The notes below the pieces were generated by a model. That model made no database searches. It had not been told where the DNA came from and saw nothing but the letters and a program-made list of their open reading frames with translations. A program made the translations under genes and the position numbers. Positions 1-7,526 of a DNA stretch of 11,838 nt are shown in pieces (positions within the stretch are counted from its first letter, which is position 1; each line of letters begins with the position of its first letter). Source of the stretch: Thermoplasmatota archaeon (lineage in GTDB: Archaea; Thermoplasmatota; E2; JACPAO01; JAHFTW01). The stretch lies in assembly GCA_028289805.1 (NCBI GenBank), contig JANQNI010000362.1, positions 1 to 11,838 on the forward strand, read 5' to 3'.

Positions 1-1
1 C

Positions 2-2158
2 GTCGCCGTCGTGGGCGCCGGGGCCGGCATGAGCCAGGCGCAGGAGGGGCGCATCGGGGAGCTGTTCGTCCCCGACGACCTGCCCGCCCTGGAGACCCAG
101 CGCCAGATCGAGGCGATTTGGGGCGAGACGGAGGGGAGCTTCCTGCTGTACCTCGCGGACGACCCCACCGACCCGGACCTGCTGCGCGCCGTGGCCCGCG
201 ACGTCGAGGCGGCACGGTCCCTGGAGGGGGCGCTGGGGGCCCAGGGGCTGCCCACGGTCCTGGAGGCCCGCATGGGCGACCTGGACGAGGTGCCCGACGT
301 GCAGTTGCGCGCCGCCGCCGAGGGGTTGCAGGGCACGCCCGCCGCCCGCCCGTTCCTGGCCGACGACGCCCTCCTGGTGCGCGTCACCCTGGAGCCCGTC
401 GACGACATCCCCGCCATGACGGCCGCCCTGGACGCCGTTCGTGACGACAGCCGCGCCGACGCCGACGTGCGCAGCGCGGGCGTCCTGTACGTGGAGCAGT
501 ACCAGAACGAGAACGCCGGCGGCGACGTGGCGTTCCTGATGCCCCTGAGCCTCGGCGTCATCCTCGTCTTCCTCTCCGTGCTGTTCCGGCGCGCCCAGGA
601 CGTGGCCGCCCCCGTGCTGACCGTGCTGCTGAGCATCGTCATGGCCTACGGCACGGTCGCCTGGACCGGCATGCCCCTGGCGCCGCCCAGCTTCATCGTC
701 ATGCCCCTGCTGCTGGGCCTCGGCGTCGACTACATGCTCCACATCGTCTACGCCTACCGGGAAGAGCCCACGAGCAAGGTCGTCTCGCGGCGCTTCCGCG
801 GCGTCGGCCGCCACGTCGGCTACCCCGTCTTCTTCACCGCCGTCACCACCCTCATCGGCTTCGGCTCCTTCCTGGCCAGCAACATCCCCCAGATTCGCAC
901 CTGGGGCCTCCTGATCGGCAGCGGCGCCCTGTACGCCTTCCTGCTCGGCTTCTTCTTCCTGCCCGCCGTCTACCGGCTGCGGCGCAAGCCCCGCAAGGCG
1001 CGCAGCCTCCCCCTCGAGGGCCTCATGGGGCGCATCACGGATGTGGTCATGGGCCACCGCAAGACCGTGCTGGCGCTGGTGCTGCTGGCCACGGGCGGCC
1101 TCGGCGTCGCCGCCGCCAACGTCAGCGTCGAGGACACCGTCGAGTTCGAGCCCGACGGCGACGCGCCCGCCGTGGCTGACCTCAACGAGGTCCAGGACCG
1201 CTTCGGCGGCCAGAGCATCTCCCTGTTCCTGCTGCCCGCCGGCGCCGACCGCGCGGCGCTGGCCGCCTTCGAGACCGCCCTCGACGAGCACGCGCTGAGC
1301 GGCTTCGTCGACGGCCCCGTCCACCGCCTCCAGCGCACCGCCGACCCCGACGGACCCCTCGTCGGGCCCGCCACCGAGGGCGTGGCCACCGCCGACTGGT
1401 GGCTCGTCACGGTCGGCTACCGCTTCGAGGACCGCGGCGCGGCCCTGGCCGCATTCGAGGAACTGGCCGCCGCGTCCGGCCTGGACGCCAGCCTCACGGG
1501 CCAGGACGTGCTGCAGCGGGAGAGCGAGGAGGTCTTCCTCGACAGCCTGCTGCGCAGCACCCTCGTCGCCCTCGGGCTCGTCATCCTGCTGCTTCTGGTG
1601 GTGTTTCGCAACCCCGTGCTGGCCGGCCTCGCCTTCCTGCCCCTCGTGGTGACCATCGGGTGGCAACTGGGCCTCCAGACCCTCACCGGCATCCCCATCA
1701 ACCCCATCACCGGCGTCATGACGGCGATGATCCTCGGCGTGGGCGTGGACTTCAGCCTGCACATCATGTCCCACTTCCGCGACGCGCGGAGGGCCGGGAC
1801 GCCGAGCCTGGAGGCCGCCACCGCAGCCATGCGCAGCGTCGGACGCCCCATCCTCGCCGCCAGCCTCACGACGGTGTTCGCCTTCAGCGTCCTCGCCTTC
1901 AGCAGCATGGTCCCGCTGCAGCAGTTCGGTGTCGTCGCCGCCATCGTCGTCTCCTGCGCGTTCATCGTCAGCCTGACGCTGCTGCCCGTCCTGGCCAGCT
2001 TCCTGCCCGACGCCAAGCCCGTCGCGCGCCGGGAGCCCGTGGCGACCACGGCGGCCACGGACGTCCGGGCGACGCCGGCGCCGGTGCGGCCCCGCTTCCG
2101 CGACCCCGCCGTCCAGGCGTGGTTCCAGGAGGCGCACGCCGACGGACGGCCCGCCTAG
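2..2158 (+). CDS. RND/MMPL-family membrane transporter (5'-truncated)
   Basis: Predicted proton-driven exporter of the RND superfamily (MMPL/hydrophobe-type), acting in the cytoplasmic membrane. The frame is open from base 2 with no stop, and the first residues read like the end of a membrane helix followed by an extracytoplasmic domain, so TM1 and the true start lie outside the window. Numbering from the GTG at 11, the visible protein is two similar halves. Residues ~10-170 are an outer domain, followed by five helices at ~174-192, 199-220, 226-248, 271-290 and 298-321. TM7 is at ~351-369, a second outer domain at ~370-510, and five more helices at ~514-662. Each half carries the same signature in its fourth helix, GLGVDYMLH (236-244) and GVGVDFSLH (576-584); such an Asp is the usual proton-relay residue of the family. 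About 45 cytoplasmic residues follow the last helix. The substrate cannot be told from sequence. The TAG stop overlaps the stop of the convergent gene. Confidence 0.88.
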   Translation, partial: VAVVGAGAGMSQAQEGRIGELFVPDDLPALETQRQIEAIWGETEGSFLLYLADDPTDPDLLRAVARDVEAARSLEGALGAQGLPTVLEARMGDLDEVPDVQLRAAAEGLQGTPAARPFLADDALLVRVTLEPVDDIPAMTAALDAVRDDSRADADVRSAGVLYVEQYQNENAGGDVAFLMPLSLGVILVFLSVLFRRAQDVAAPVLTVLLSIVMAYGTVAWTGMPLAPPSFIVMPLLLGLGVDYMLHIVYAYREEPTSKVVSRRFRGVGRHVGYPVFFTAVTTLIGFGSFLASNIPQIRTWGLLIGSGALYAFLLGFFFLPAVYRLRRKPRKARSLPLEGLMGRITDVVMGHRKTVLALVLLATGGLGVAAANVSVEDTVEFEPDGDAPAVADLNEVQDRFGGQSISLFLLPAGADRAALAAFETALDEHALSGFVDGPVHRLQRTADPDGPLVGPATEGVATADWWLVTVGYRFEDRGAALAAFEELAAASGLDASLTGQDVLQRESEEVFLDSLLRSTLVALGLVILLLLVVFRNPVLAGLAFLPLVVTIGWQLGLQTLTGIPINPITGVMTAMILGVGVDFSLHIMSHFRDARRAGTPSLEAATAAMRSVGRPILAASLTTVFAFSVLAFSSMVPLQQFGVVAAIVVSCAFIVSLTLLPVLASFLPDAKPVARREPVATTAATDVRATPAPVRPRFRDPAVQAWFQEAHADGRPA

Positions 2159-2934
2159 TCCATGGTGACGCGGTAGGCGCCCGTCTCCACCTGCTCCGTC
2201 TTGAAGTCCAGGTCCTCCAGGACCAGGCGGAGCTGGCGGCTCTTGGCGAAGCCGAAGTCCTCCCGCTTCTGGCCCGCCTCCGCCAGGAGCGTGCCGACGC
2301 GGTTGACGCTGACCCAACCCCCCTTGTGCTCCTGGCGGCCGCGCAGGTCGTTGATGGCGCGGCGCACGTGGCGGGCGAAGGCGCGCTGCTCGTCCGTCAG
2401 GCCCTTCGCGCGGGGCTTCCGCGCGGTCTTGGGCGCAGCCTTGGGCTTGGAGGCCGCCGCGGCCTTGGGCCGGGCCGACGGCGCCGGAGCCTCCTTCTTG
2501 GCCCCCTCCCGCGCCGCCGGTGCGGGCCGGGCCTTCGCCCCGCCGCGGCCCAGCGCCGCCACCTCCTTGGGGCCGACCCACTCCACGTGGGCGCCGGAGC
2601 GCCGGAGGCGGGCCACGAGGGGCGTGAAGTCCGTGTCCCCGCTGACGACGCAGAAGGCGCGGTACTGGAGGCCGTGCAGCAGGTCCATCGCCTCCACGGC
2701 CAACTCGATGTCGGAGGCGTTCTTGCCCACGGCCACGGGGTCCCGTTGCAGGCAGCGGAAGCCGTGCGCGTCGCTGAAGGCGCGCCACTCCTTCTGGTCG
2801 CGGGTGCTGCGCCAGTTGCGGATGACCGTGCGCTGGCTGACGGTCCAGTCCTGCTCCAGCCGCTCCAGCAACTCGGCGAGGCCGGTGGGGGGCAGTTGGT
2901 CGCCGTCGACGAGCAGCGCCAGGTCGGGCTTCAT
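2155..2934 (-). CDS. NYN (PIN-like) ribonuclease-family protein with C-terminal LOTUS/OST-HTH-like domain
   Basis: A 259-residue protein of the NYN/DUF88 (LabA-like) family, whose PIN-fold members are proven or suspected metal-dependent RNases. The N-terminal domain (1-~128) has the expected acidic residues: LLVDGDQ (D10, D12), KNASDIELAVEAMD (D75) and the closing VVSGDTDFTPLV (D100, D102). Residues ~130-178 are a low-complexity Ala/Lys/Pro linker. Residues ~183-257 contain GWVSVNRVGTLL and a terminal GAYRV strand, resembling the OST-HTH/LOTUS RNA-binding winged helix that often accompanies NYN. I chose the ATG at 2934 because the NYN strand begins directly after it. In-frame starts at 2994 and 3009 would add 20 or 25 residues that do not resemble the family. 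No clear Shine-Dalgarno is seen, so it may be leaderless. The RNA target is unknown. The gene is divergent from csaA and convergent with the transporter gene. Confidence 0.83.
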   Translation of the reverse strand: MKPDLALLVDGDQLPPTGLAELLERLEQDWTVSQRTVIRNWRSTRDQKEWRAFSDAHGFRCLQRDPVAVGKNASDIELAVEAMDLLHGLQYRAFCVVSGDTDFTPLVARLRRSGAHVEWVGPKEVAALGRGGAKARPAPAAREGAKKEAPAPSARPKAAAASKPKAAPKTARKPRAKGLTDEQRAFARHVRRAINDLRGRQEHKGGWVSVNRVGTLLAEAGQKREDFGFAKSRQLRLVLEDLDFKTEQVETGAYRVTMD

Positions 2935-3017
2935 GGCACGCCCATCGGCGCCGCCCACATGACCTCGTCGGACCGCGCGGGGCGCCACGCTCATCCGCGC
3001 GGGGACCATGGGGCACC
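2935..3017. other. Short divergent intergenic region (NYN gene / csaA)
   Basis: These 83 bases separate two divergent starts and should hold both promoters if each gene is transcribed separately. I see no convincing archaeal TATA box or purine-rich BRE, and the stretch is almost entirely G+C. If the longer NYN start at 3009 were used, only 8 bases would remain, which argues for the start at 2934. Confidence 0.35.
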
Positions 3018-3371
3018 GTGGACGCCGGAGCCGACCCCATCGCCTACGAGGACTTCGAGCGCGTCGACGTGCGCGTGGGCCGCGTCGTCGCCGCGCGGCC
3101 GTTTCCAGAAGCCCGCACGCCCGCCTACGTGCTGGAGGTGGACCTGGGCCCCCTCGGCGTGCGGCGAAGCGCGGGGCGGTTCACGCGCCACTACGCCCCC
3201 GACGACCTGGTGGGCCGGCAGGTCCTCTGCGTCGTCAACCTCCCCGCCAAGCAGGTCGGGCCGCGCCGCTCGGAGGTGCTCGTGCTGGGCGTCCCCGACG
3301 GCCGGGAGGACGGGGGCGTCGTCCTGGTCCAGCCGGAACGGGACGTGCCCCTGGGCGCTCGGCTGTTCTGA
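3018..3371 (+). CDS. csaA: CsaA-like tRNA-binding-domain protein (EMAPII/ARC1 OB-fold)
   Basis: A 117-residue stand-alone tRNA-binding OB-fold protein of the CsaA/YgjH type, matching the family's usual ~110 residues. Recognisable segments are VDVRVGRVVAARPFPEARTP (16-35), SAGRFTRHYAPDDLVGRQV (51-69), VVNLPAKQVGPRRSEVLVLG (72-91) and the terminal PLGARLF. Family knowledge: CsaA dimers are described as export-related chaperones, and the fold binds tRNA-like RNA, so the cytosolic role may be tRNA or protein handling. The start is GTG at 3018; no in-frame ATG precedes it and the conserved DFERVDVRVG region begins at residue 12. A weak purine run (GGGG, 3010-3013) lies just upstream. The gene is divergent from the NYN gene and ends 17 bases before the stop of the convergent htpX. 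Confidence 0.88.
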   Translation: MDAGADPIAYEDFERVDVRVGRVVAARPFPEARTPAYVLEVDLGPLGVRRSAGRFTRHYAPDDLVGRQVLCVVNLPAKQVGPRRSEVLVLGVPDGREDGGVVLVQPERDVPLGARLF

Positions 3372-3388
3372 CAGAATCCCCAATCGCC

Positions 3389-4279
3389 CTACAGCATCGC
3401 TTCCAGGCGGCGCACGCGCTCCTCGGTGCGGGGGTGGGTGCGGAACAGGCCCGAGAGCCCGCCGCCGCGGAACGGGTTGACGATGAACAGGCTCGCCGTC
3501 GTCGGGTTGGCGTGCTGCTCCGTCAGGGGGGCGCGCTTGGCGACGTTCTCCATCTTCTGCAGCGCCCGCGCCAGCGCCCACGGCTTGCCGGAAATCTCGG
3601 CGCCGACGCGGTCGGCCTCGAACTCGCGGCTGCGGCTGATGGCGAGTTGGATGATGATGGCCGCCACGGGGGCCAGGAGCATGAAGGCGAAGCCGATGGC
3701 CAGCGTCGCCGGGTTGCGGTTGTCGCCGCCCCCGAACAGGGCGTTCCAGAACAGCATCCGCGCCGCGAACGTGATGGCGCCGGCCACCGTCGCCGCGACG
3801 GTCATGATGAGCATGTCGCGGTTGCGCACGTGGGCGACCTCGTGGGCCATGACGCCCTCCAACTCCTCGTCGTCGAGCATCTGGAGGATGCCCTGGGTGG
3901 CGGCGACGACGGCGTGCTTGGGGCTGCGGCCGGTGGCGAAGGCGTTGGGGACGTTCATCGGGATGACGGCCACCTTCGGCATGGGCAGGTCGGCCTTCAG
4001 GGCGACGCGCTCGACGATGGCGTAGAGGCGGGGCGCCTCCTCCCGCGTGACGATCTTGGCCTTGTAGGACCACAAGACGATCTTGTGGCTGAAGAAGTAC
4101 GAGCCGACGTTCAGCACGGCGGCCAGCACGCCGAAGAGGACCATGGCGCCGACGGGGTCACCGCCCATCACGCCGTAGCCGGCGATGACGTACCCGGCAA
4201 CCATGAACAGGCCCGTCAGGAAGCCGAAGAGGGCCAGGGTGCGCAGCGTTCCGAACACGCACCCGCGTTGCCCTGCCAC
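3389..4279 (-). CDS. htpX: HtpX-type M48 zinc metalloprotease, membrane-bound
   Basis: A 296-residue membrane protease of the HtpX family, which degrades misfolded or damaged membrane proteins with the active site on the cytoplasmic side. Helices lie at ~12-36, 42-65, 157-180 and 191-214. The zinc site is HEVAH (H146, E147, H150) in the context DEELEGVMAHEVAHVRNRD, with the third ligand in SREFEADRVGAE (E219; D223 completes the ExxxD motif). The conserved NAFATGRSPKHAVVAATQG stretch (112-130) and the C-terminal THPRTEERVRRL are typical of HtpX. The start is GTG at 4279. A GTG seven codons in (4258) would also leave TM1 intact and cannot be excluded. No Shine-Dalgarno is visible, so it may be leaderless. 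All catalytic residues are present and the length is normal. Confidence 0.94.
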   Translation of the reverse strand: MAGQRGCVFGTLRTLALFGFLTGLFMVAGYVIAGYGVMGGDPVGAMVLFGVLAAVLNVGSYFFSHKIVLWSYKAKIVTREEAPRLYAIVERVALKADLPMPKVAVIPMNVPNAFATGRSPKHAVVAATQGILQMLDDEELEGVMAHEVAHVRNRDMLIMTVAATVAGAITFAARMLFWNALFGGGDNRNPATLAIGFAFMLLAPVAAIIIQLAISRSREFEADRVGAEISGKPWALARALQKMENVAKRAPLTEQHANPTTASLFIVNPFRGGGLSGLFRTHPRTEERVRRLEAML

Positions 4280-4396
4280 TACATGAGCCGTTTGCTGGGG
4301 GCGGTGGACCCGTCAGCGTCCGACGTCCGGGCCGGGCGGGCCCGACGGGAGGCCGGCGAAGGCCAACGGCCAAGAGGTCCACGCCGGTGCCCCACC
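4280..4396. other. Divergent intergenic region (htpX / msrB)
   Basis: These 117 bases between divergent starts should contain promoters for both genes. I find no good TATA box. The stretch 4327-4345 is G/C-rich with imperfect dyad symmetry (GGGCC ... GGCCC), which could fold or bind a regulator, but this is common by chance at such GC content. A shared regulatory region would fit a joint stress response; that is inference only. Confidence 0.35.
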
Positions 4397-4795
4397 ATGG
4401 CCGACGTCCCGAGCAGGGAGGAGCTGCGCGAACGCCTCGACCCGTTGCAGTACCACGTCACGCAGGAGGGCGGCACCGAGTACGCCGGCACGGGCAAGTA
4501 CAACAAGCACAAGGAGCCGGGGACGTACGTCTGCATCTGCTGCGGCGCCGAGCTGTTCGCCAGCGACGAGAAGTACGACAGCGGCAGCGGCTGGCCGAGC
4601 TACTGGCAGCCGGCCGAGGACGCCGCCGTGCGCATCCAGCGCGACGAGAGCCACTCCATGGTGCGGGAGGAGGTGCGCTGCGCCCGCTGCGACGCCCACC
4701 TCGGGCACCGGTTCGACGACGGCCCCCCACCGACGGGGCAGCGGTACTGCATCAACTCGGCGGCGCTGGACTTCCGTCCAGCCCCGCCAACTTGA
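4397..4795 (+). CDS. msrB: Peptide-methionine (R)-S-oxide reductase MsrB
   Basis: A 132-residue cytosolic enzyme that reduces methionine-R-sulfoxide in oxidised proteins back to methionine using thioredoxin-type reductants. The full MsrB signature is present: TEYAGTGKYNKHKEPGTYVC near the N-terminus, SGSGWPSYW (62-70), HLGHRFDDGP (101-110) and the catalytic RYCINSAAL with Cys118. The two structural-zinc pairs are intact (CxxC at 46/49 and 95/98). The start is ATG at 4397, giving the usual short N-terminus. Reading further upstream in this frame gives only Arg/Gly-rich shadow sequence. No Shine-Dalgarno is evident. The gene is divergent from htpX and ends 17 bases before the convergent lipoprotein gene. 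Free-standing MsrB without an MsrA fusion is common in archaea and bacteria. Confidence 0.95.
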   Translation: MADVPSREELRERLDPLQYHVTQEGGTEYAGTGKYNKHKEPGTYVCICCGAELFASDEKYDSGSGWPSYWQPAEDAAVRIQRDESHSMVREEVRCARCDAHLGHRFDDGPPPTGQRYCINSAALDFRPAPPT

Positions 4796-4812
4796 TGCCC
4801 ACGGGCCGCCCC

Positions 4813-5634
4813 TCACAGGCACGAGGGGGACGAGGCCAGCGCCCACGGGGGGTCGCCGAGGGCGAGGGCGCGATACGCATCCTGGAAGTCCGCGATGGCC
4901 TCGTTGCTTGAGGTCCCCGGCGGCCAGTCCGCCTCGAACGTCCCGGAAGCCCCCTTGGCGACCAGGCGGACCACACCGTCGGTCGCCGCAGCCGCGTCGA
5001 AGGAGAAGGACGCGCCCCAGCCGCCCTGCGAGACCACGCGCGTCGGCATCCCCAGGCTCAGGTGCTGGAGGACCCGGTCGGCCACGGCGGCGTCGTGCGG
5101 GATGCGGACTTGGTACCTCCACGGCAACTGCGCGGGGTCCCGACCGTCCGTGTACCCTGGGTGGACGCTGCCGTTTCCAAGGAGGCCCTCGACCCACGCG
5201 CTGCGGGGTGCGTCGTCGGTGTCGGTCACCTCGGCCAGGAACGCGTGCAGGGCATCCCGGTGCTCCTCGCCGCGCGGTCCGCCCTGGGTCTCCAGCCGGA
5301 GGAGTCCGTCCGCGTGGAGGGCGATGGTGGCCCGCCCCGGGGAAGCGTCGCGGTAGAGGACGCGGACGGAGGCGTTCCAGTCCGCGACGCGAAGGTCGTC
5401 GACGGAGAACCCACTCGGGCGCGGGGTGAACGTGACGTTCCACCCCTCGGCGTCGACGCGGCGGAGGCGGTCGACGAGGCCGGGCTCGGCCCACTGGACG
5501 GTGTCGGGGGCGCTGTCCGAGCAGGAGGGGTGTTCCTGCTCCGGTGCGTGCGGTCCAAGGCCGTCCGGGGCGTGGGGCGTCCCGGCGCAGCCGGCAAGCA
5601 GCAGCAGGGCGAGGGGCGTCAAGCGAACAAGCAT
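4813..5634 (-). CDS. Predicted secreted lipoprotein of unknown function
   Basis: I do not recognise the family. The 273-residue protein starts MLVRLTPLALLLLAGCAG, a short lipoprotein signal with lipobox LAGC and acceptor Cys16, so it is probably exported and membrane-anchored. A linker rich in Pro, His and acidic residues runs to ~45. Three N-glycosylation sequons (NVT 66, NAS 87, NGS 154) suit an extracytoplasmic archaeal protein. Two other cysteines, C38 and C272, lie near opposite ends and could form a disulfide. The body appears to be two alpha/beta segments of similar layout (~53-136 and ~184-258), each with paired strands followed by a helix near its end. The ATG at 5634 is favoured by the signal peptide directly behind it. 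The gene is 67 bases downstream of the 607-residue GspF gene on the same strand, so it could be the operon's last gene or separately transcribed; a BRE-like CGAAA lies in that gap without a clear TATA. Confidence 0.8.
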   Translation of the reverse strand: MLVRLTPLALLLLAGCAGTPHAPDGLGPHAPEQEHPSCSDSAPDTVQWAEPGLVDRLRRVDAEGWNVTFTPRPSGFSVDDLRVADWNASVRVLYRDASPGRATIALHADGLLRLETQGGPRGEEHRDALHAFLAEVTDTDDAPRSAWVEGLLGNGSVHPGYTDGRDPAQLPWRYQVRIPHDAAVADRVLQHLSLGMPTRVVSQGGWGASFSFDAAAATDGVVRLVAKGASGTFEADWPPGTSSNEAIADFQDAYRALALGDPPWALASSPSCL

Positions 5635-5701
5635 GGCGGGGAGCCTACACCGGCTGCAAAGGCTGTTTCGATCCCCTGCCGATGCGCCGGGGTTCGCGCG
5701 G

Positions 5702-7525
5702 TCAGACGCCCATGATGAACGCGAATGCGATGTACGTGGCCAGGATCATGATGAAGGCGTGCCGGAGGCCGAGCAGGCCCTTGCCGCTGCCCATGAGGCC
5801 CGCCATCATGCCGTTGCCGATGGCTTGAACGGCGGCGGCGCTGAAGTAGAAGGTGCGGTATTGCTCCAGGGTGACGCCGGTGAGGCTGAGGCCCACGTCG
5901 CCGAGGCTGCTCTGGGCGCTGGCCTGGCCGGCGGAGAGGATTTGGGGCACGAAGCGGTCGTAGAGGACGCCGACGACGAAGAGGAAGACGAAGAACGTCA
6001 CGTAGATGACGGTGGTGTAGACGCTCATGCTGAGGTGGCGCTGCCGCTCCAGGGTCTTCAGTTCACGCGCGTCGCGGGCGGCGGCCAGCAGGATGTCCGT
6101 GGTGCTGCCACCGCTGCGGCCCGCCTCCAGGATGAGGCTGATGGTGCGCTGGGCCAGGGGGGTGTTGACGCGTTCGGCGAAGCGCGCGAAGGCCTCCTCG
6201 AAGCTGACGTTCCAGCTCAGCTGGTCGCTCATCTTCTTCACCTCGGGCGTCAGGGAGCCGTACTGGCCGCGGGCGGCGACGTGGACGCTCTGGACGAGGG
6301 TGAGTCCGCCCTTGTGGCTGCTGGCGAGGTCACGCAGGAAGTCGGGGAAGCGCTGCTCCATGTCCCGGATGCGCTTGTGCTTGTGGGCGGCGTAGAACCC
6401 GTAGGGGCCGACCGCGCCCATCAGGGCGAAGGCGGCGAGGTCGAGCCAGCGGTGCTGGGGGAGGCCGAAGACGTGGGTGTCCCGGAAGAGCAGGAAGGCG
6501 CTGGCGCCCAGAAACAGCGTGACGACGGCGCTCAGGGCGACGAGGACCAGTTCCTGCTGCTTCTCGCGCGGCGTCTTGGTGTGGTAGAGGACGATGCGGT
6601 CCTCCTGCCGCGCGATGACGAGGCTCATGGAGAGGCCGGCGACGGCGGCGAAGACGATGAGCAGCAGGACGAGGAGGATGGAGCGGTTGGTGGTGACCTG
6701 CTGCAGGGCCCCGACGGCGCCGGCGCCGAAGAGGATCATCAACATCAGGAAGACGAAGAGGAGGGTGAAGGCCACCAGCGTCGGCATGACGACGCTCTTC
6801 TGGCGGCTGGCGTAGTCGCGGCCCAGGTAGGCGCTCTGCTCGTCGCTGACGAGGACGTACAGGGTCGGCAGGCCGCGCGCGACCATGGTGACGGCGCCGA
6901 CGAGGACGGTGGACGTCAGCAGCAGGACGATGGCGTCCCCCGGCTCCAGGGTGACGACGAGGCTCAGGGGCGTCGTGCGGTAGGCGAGGTAGACGCCGAG
7001 GGCGGAGAATGCGACGGCGGCCTGCAACGCCGTGAAGGTGATGATGCGGGTGCTGCCGCTGCGGTCGGCCTTGAGGTCGATGCGGAGGCTCTGGTAGTGG
7101 GCGTAGGCGGCGCTGCCGACGATGCCGAGCACGAGCACGCCGAGGGCGCGGTGGACGCCGATGACGTGGAGGCGGACGTCGATGACGCCCGTCCGGCTCA
7201 GCACGGCGGCGGCGAGGACGAGGGTGCCCAGGATCAGCAGGAGGTTCAGCAGGACGCTGCTGACCTTGACGCGGTTCCAGCGCCGCATGCGCTCGTATCG
7301 GGTGCCGCCGGTGGTGCGGGCGCCGAGGTGGTGGAAGTGCAGGACGGGGAACCCGAGGGTGATGCTGGTGGCGGTGGCGGCGACGCCGGCGGCGAGGACG
7401 GCGACGCCGGGGGGGAAGGACGTGTTGTTCCACGCGATGAAACCCACGCCGACGATGGTGGCGACGAGGCCGGCGACGAGGGTGACGACGAGGGCGTACT
7501 CCTGGTTCTTGCTGGGGATGGCCAC
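5702..7525 (-). CDS. Type II secretion/archaellum-type GspF-domain platform protein with multi-TM N-terminal extension (ArlJ/TadC-like)
   Basis: A 607-residue inner-membrane platform protein of the GspF/ArlJ/TadC family, which anchors the secretion ATPase and supports filament assembly. The cytoplasmic GspF-like domain is at ~388-500 (start RIRDMEQRFPDFLRDLASSH; internal ARFAERVNTPLAQRTISLIL and GRSGGSTTDILLAAARDAREL). It is followed by helices at ~502-525, ~557-576 and ~586-606. Unusually, residues 1-385 are almost entirely hydrophobic, with about ten predicted helices (near 10-32, 40-60, 87-109, 124-144, 160-182, 187-215, 244-272, 281-304, 325-347 and 360-380) instead of the usual two before a GspF domain. 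The start is GTG at 7525, with GGAGG six bases upstream, and lies one base from the stop of the preceding gspF gene. The two GspF proteins together resemble an ArlJ with two F domains split into two chains. The family call is firm; filament, archaellum or secretion use is undetermined. Confidence 0.87.
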   Translation of the reverse strand: MAIPSKNQEYALVVTLVAGLVATIVGVGFIAWNNTSFPPGVAVLAAGVAATATSITLGFPVLHFHHLGARTTGGTRYERMRRWNRVKVSSVLLNLLLILGTLVLAAAVLSRTGVIDVRLHVIGVHRALGVLVLGIVGSAAYAHYQSLRIDLKADRSGSTRIITFTALQAAVAFSALGVYLAYRTTPLSLVVTLEPGDAIVLLLTSTVLVGAVTMVARGLPTLYVLVSDEQSAYLGRDYASRQKSVVMPTLVAFTLLFVFLMLMILFGAGAVGALQQVTTNRSILLVLLLIVFAAVAGLSMSLVIARQEDRIVLYHTKTPREKQQELVLVALSAVVTLFLGASAFLLFRDTHVFGLPQHRWLDLAAFALMGAVGPYGFYAAHKHKRIRDMEQRFPDFLRDLASSHKGGLTLVQSVHVAARGQYGSLTPEVKKMSDQLSWNVSFEEAFARFAERVNTPLAQRTISLILEAGRSGGSTTDILLAAARDARELKTLERQRHLSMSVYTTVIYVTFFVFLFVVGVLYDRFVPQILSAGQASAQSSLGDVGLSLTGVTLEQYRTFYFSAAAVQAIGNGMMAGLMGSGKGLLGLRHAFIMILATYIAFAFIMGV

Positions 7526-7526
7526 G

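Noticed and set aside
3372..3388. Possible bidirectional terminator between csaA and htpX
   Set aside because: The 17-base gap has no stem-loop and no T-run in either direction.
1399..3480. Plus-strand open frame of about 693 codons spanning the transporter end, NYN gene and csaA
   Set aside because: Arg/Pro/Gly-rich shadow crossing three well-supported genes in other frames, with no domain of its own.
4327..4365. G/C-rich dyads upstream of msrB as a possible operator or riboswitch
   Set aside because: Stems are only 4-5 base pairs and made solely of G and C, which is common by chance here. No known riboswitch core is visible.
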